Under the pieces are notes generated by a model. The model saw nothing but the letters and a program-made list of their open reading frames with translations, was not told the DNA's origin and did no database searches. The translations under genes were made by a program, and so were the position numbers. This document shows, one piece after another, positions 5,974 to 7,334 of a stretch of 7,334 nucleotides of DNA (positions are counted from its first letter, which is position 1; the number at the start of each line of letters is the position of its first letter). This stretch comes from an uncultured Opitutaceae bacterium (GTDB lineage: Bacteria; Verrucomicrobiota; Verrucomicrobiae; Opitutales; Opitutaceae). The DNA lies in the NCBI GenBank assembly GCA_946482625.1, contig CAMLSH010000192.1, positions 1-7,334 of the forward strand, in the 5' to 3' direction.

Positions 5974-7334
5974 AATCCGATCATCATCCAAGGCGGCATG
6001 GGCGTCGCCGTCTCCAACTGGCGCCTCGCCCGCGCCGTCTCGCTCACCGGTCAACTCGGCGTTGTCTCCGGCACCCTGCTTCCCGTCGTCCAGATCCGGA
6101 TACTCCAGCAAGGAGACCCGACCGGCGACCTGCGCCGCGCCTTCGATCATTTCCCGATCCCCGCGATCGCCGAACGCGTCTGGCAGGAATATTACGTCCC
6201 CGGCGGACTTCCTCCCGGCGTCCCGTTCAAGCCCACCGCGATGCCCACCCTGCAGCCGCCGCGCTCCCTTCTCGAGCTCACAGTGCTCGCGTGTTTCGTC
6301 GAAGTTTTCCTCGCTAAAGAAGGCCACGCCGGAGCCGTCGGCATCAACCTGCTCGAAAAAATCCAGCTGCCCACGCTCCCGTCGCTCTACGGCGCCATGC
6401 TCGCCGGCGTCGACTACGTGCTCATGGGCGCCGGCATCCCGCGCTCCATCCCTGGCATCCTCGATAGTTTCGCCCGCGGCGAATCCGCTTCGCTCAAAAT
6501 CGATATCGAAGGCTCCGCCCCCGACGCGCCCGACGCCGTCATGCACTTCGATCCGCGCCTCCTGTTCCCCACCGCGGTGCCGGTCCTCCCCCGCCCGCGT
6601 TTCCTGGCCATCGTCTCCTCCGCCACGCTCGCCCTCACGCTCGCAAAAAAATCCAACGGCCAAGTCGACGGCTTCATCGTCGAAGGCTCCGTCGCCGGCG
6701 GCCACAACGCCCCGCCCCGCGGCCCGATGCAGCTCTCTCCGATTGGCGAACCCGTCTACGGCCCGCGCGATCTTCCCGATCTACCCAAGATCCGCGAACT
6801 CGGCCTTCCCTTCTGGCTCGCCGGCGCGTTTTCCTCGCGCGCCAAAGTCGACGAAGCCCGCGCTCACGGCGCCGCCGGTGTCCAGGTCGGGACCGCCTTC
6901 GCTCTTTGCGAAGAATCCGGCATCTTCCCCGACCTCAAACGCCGCCTCCGCGAACTCATCCGCGCCGGCACCGCCCGCGTTCACACCGACCCGCTCGCCT
7001 CGCCCACCGGCTTCCCTTTCAAGATCGCCCAGCTCACGCAAACGCTCTCCGACGCCGCCGCCTACGCGAAACGCCAGCGTATCTGCGACCTCGGTTATCT
7101 GCGCCAGCTCTTCCGCCGCCCCGACGGCTCCGTCGGCTACCGCTGCGCTGCCGAACCCGTGGCCGACTTCGTCCGCAAGGGTGGTGAAGAAGCCGATACC
7201 GTTGGCCGCAAATGTCTCTGCAACGGCCTCGCCGCCACTGTCGGCCTCGCTCAGACGCGAGACGGCGAAGCCGAACTCCCCATCGTCACCGCCGGCGACG
7301 ACCTCTCTCAGCTCACCCGCTTCTTCGCGCCCAA
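5968..7334 (+). CDS. Nitronate monooxygenase / 2-nitropropane dioxygenase-like flavoprotein, 3' end outside window
   Basis: The frame is open to the window edge, giving 455 residues without a stop. It has the FMN-dependent TIM-barrel pattern of the NMO/FabK group (PF03060): PIIIQGGMGVAVSNW at the N-terminus (4-18), GAVGINLLEK (122-131), DYVLMGAGIPR (149-159), GFIVEGSVAGGHNAPPRG (235-252), then LAGAFSSRAKVDEARAHGA and GVQVGTAFALC (304-314), which forms the phosphate-binding end of the barrel. H246 in AGGH matches the position of the catalytic His of the group. The protein is already longer than classical NMO (about 350 residues). Its extension carries RICDLGYL, GYRCAAEPV and GRKCLCNGLAATVGL, a pattern remembered from a long NMO-like subfamily. 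The substrate is uncertain: nitronate, an enoyl thioester, or something else. The start at 5968 keeps the full N-terminal flavin motif; no Shine-Dalgarno sequence precedes it. Link to the lipid operon is unproven. Confidence 0.88.
   Translation, partial: MTNPIIIQGGMGVAVSNWRLARAVSLTGQLGVVSGTLLPVVQIRILQQGDPTGDLRRAFDHFPIPAIAERVWQEYYVPGGLPPGVPFKPTAMPTLQPPRSLLELTVLACFVEVFLAKEGHAGAVGINLLEKIQLPTLPSLYGAMLAGVDYVLMGAGIPRSIPGILDSFARGESASLKIDIEGSAPDAPDAVMHFDPRLLFPTAVPVLPRPRFLAIVSSATLALTLAKKSNGQVDGFIVEGSVAGGHNAPPRGPMQLSPIGEPVYGPRDLPDLPKIRELGLPFWLAGAFSSRAKVDEARAHGAAGVQVGTAFALCEESGIFPDLKRRLRELIRAGTARVHTDPLASPTGFPFKIAQLTQTLSDAAAYAKRQRICDLGYLRQLFRRPDGSVGYRCAAEPVADFVRKGGEEADTVGRKCLCNGLAATVGLAQTRDGEAELPIVTAGDDLSQLTRFFAP

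Noticed and set aside
5905..6705. Long minus-strand ORF (266 codons) opposite the flavoprotein
   Set aside because: It is antisense to conserved NMO motifs; the Asp/Glu/Gly/Arg-rich composition is typical of antisense to C-ending codons.
1..7334. tRNA, rRNA, CRISPR array, insertion sequence or riboswitch
   Set aside because: No such structure, repeat-spacer pattern or transposase was seen on either strand.

Overview
This is a GC-rich window whose plus-strand genes end most codons in C. It suggests a verrucomicrobial genome, perhaps related to Opitutaceae. That placement rests on codon style, weak Shine-Dalgarno signals, and the mix of an RskA-type sigma/anti-sigma pair with a long nitronate-monooxygenase-like protein. 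No rRNA or other lineage marker is present, so it is tentative.

Region 1 (1-4142, plus strand) is a tight membrane-lipid modification operon. In order it holds the C-terminal part of a DUF1365 protein, a cyclopropane-fatty-acid-synthase-like methyltransferase (CFA-1), a small membrane protein resembling DUF1475, a DUF1295 membrane protein of the steroid 5-alpha-reductase/ICMT fold group, and a second, different CFA/coclaurine-N-methyltransferase-like enzyme (CFA-2). Two gene pairs overlap by ATGA. A 22-codon mini-ORF with ATGA at both ends bridges the gap between CFA-1 and the DUF1475-like gene. Related clusters usually begin with an FAD/NAD(P)-dependent oxidoreductase, which should lie just left of the window. 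Such clusters include those behind branched and furan fatty acids in alphaproteobacteria. The likely theme is S-adenosylmethionine-dependent methylation of unsaturated phospholipid acyl chains plus a redox step. CFA-1 lacks two active-site residues of classical cyclopropane synthase, so its product may not be a cyclopropane.

Region 2 (4191-5596 or 5674, minus strand) converges on the operon. It encodes an ECF sigma factor and, overlapping it by ATGA, a membrane anti-sigma factor with an RskA-like outer domain, no zinc ligands and a predicted coiled-coil stalk. In Rhodobacter a homologous lipid operon is controlled by the SigE-ChrR pair. The position here suggests a similar stress link through a different type of anti-sigma factor, but no target promoter can be identified in the window.

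Region 3 (5675-5967) is the divergent intergenic stretch. It holds a possible remnant of a minus-strand gene end, a short perfect dyad, and a sequence resembling a dispersed intergenic repeat that runs into the start codon of the next gene.

Region 4 (5968-7334, plus strand) is a nitronate-monooxygenase/enoyl-reductase-like flavoprotein with a long C-terminal extension rich in cysteine. It runs off the right edge.
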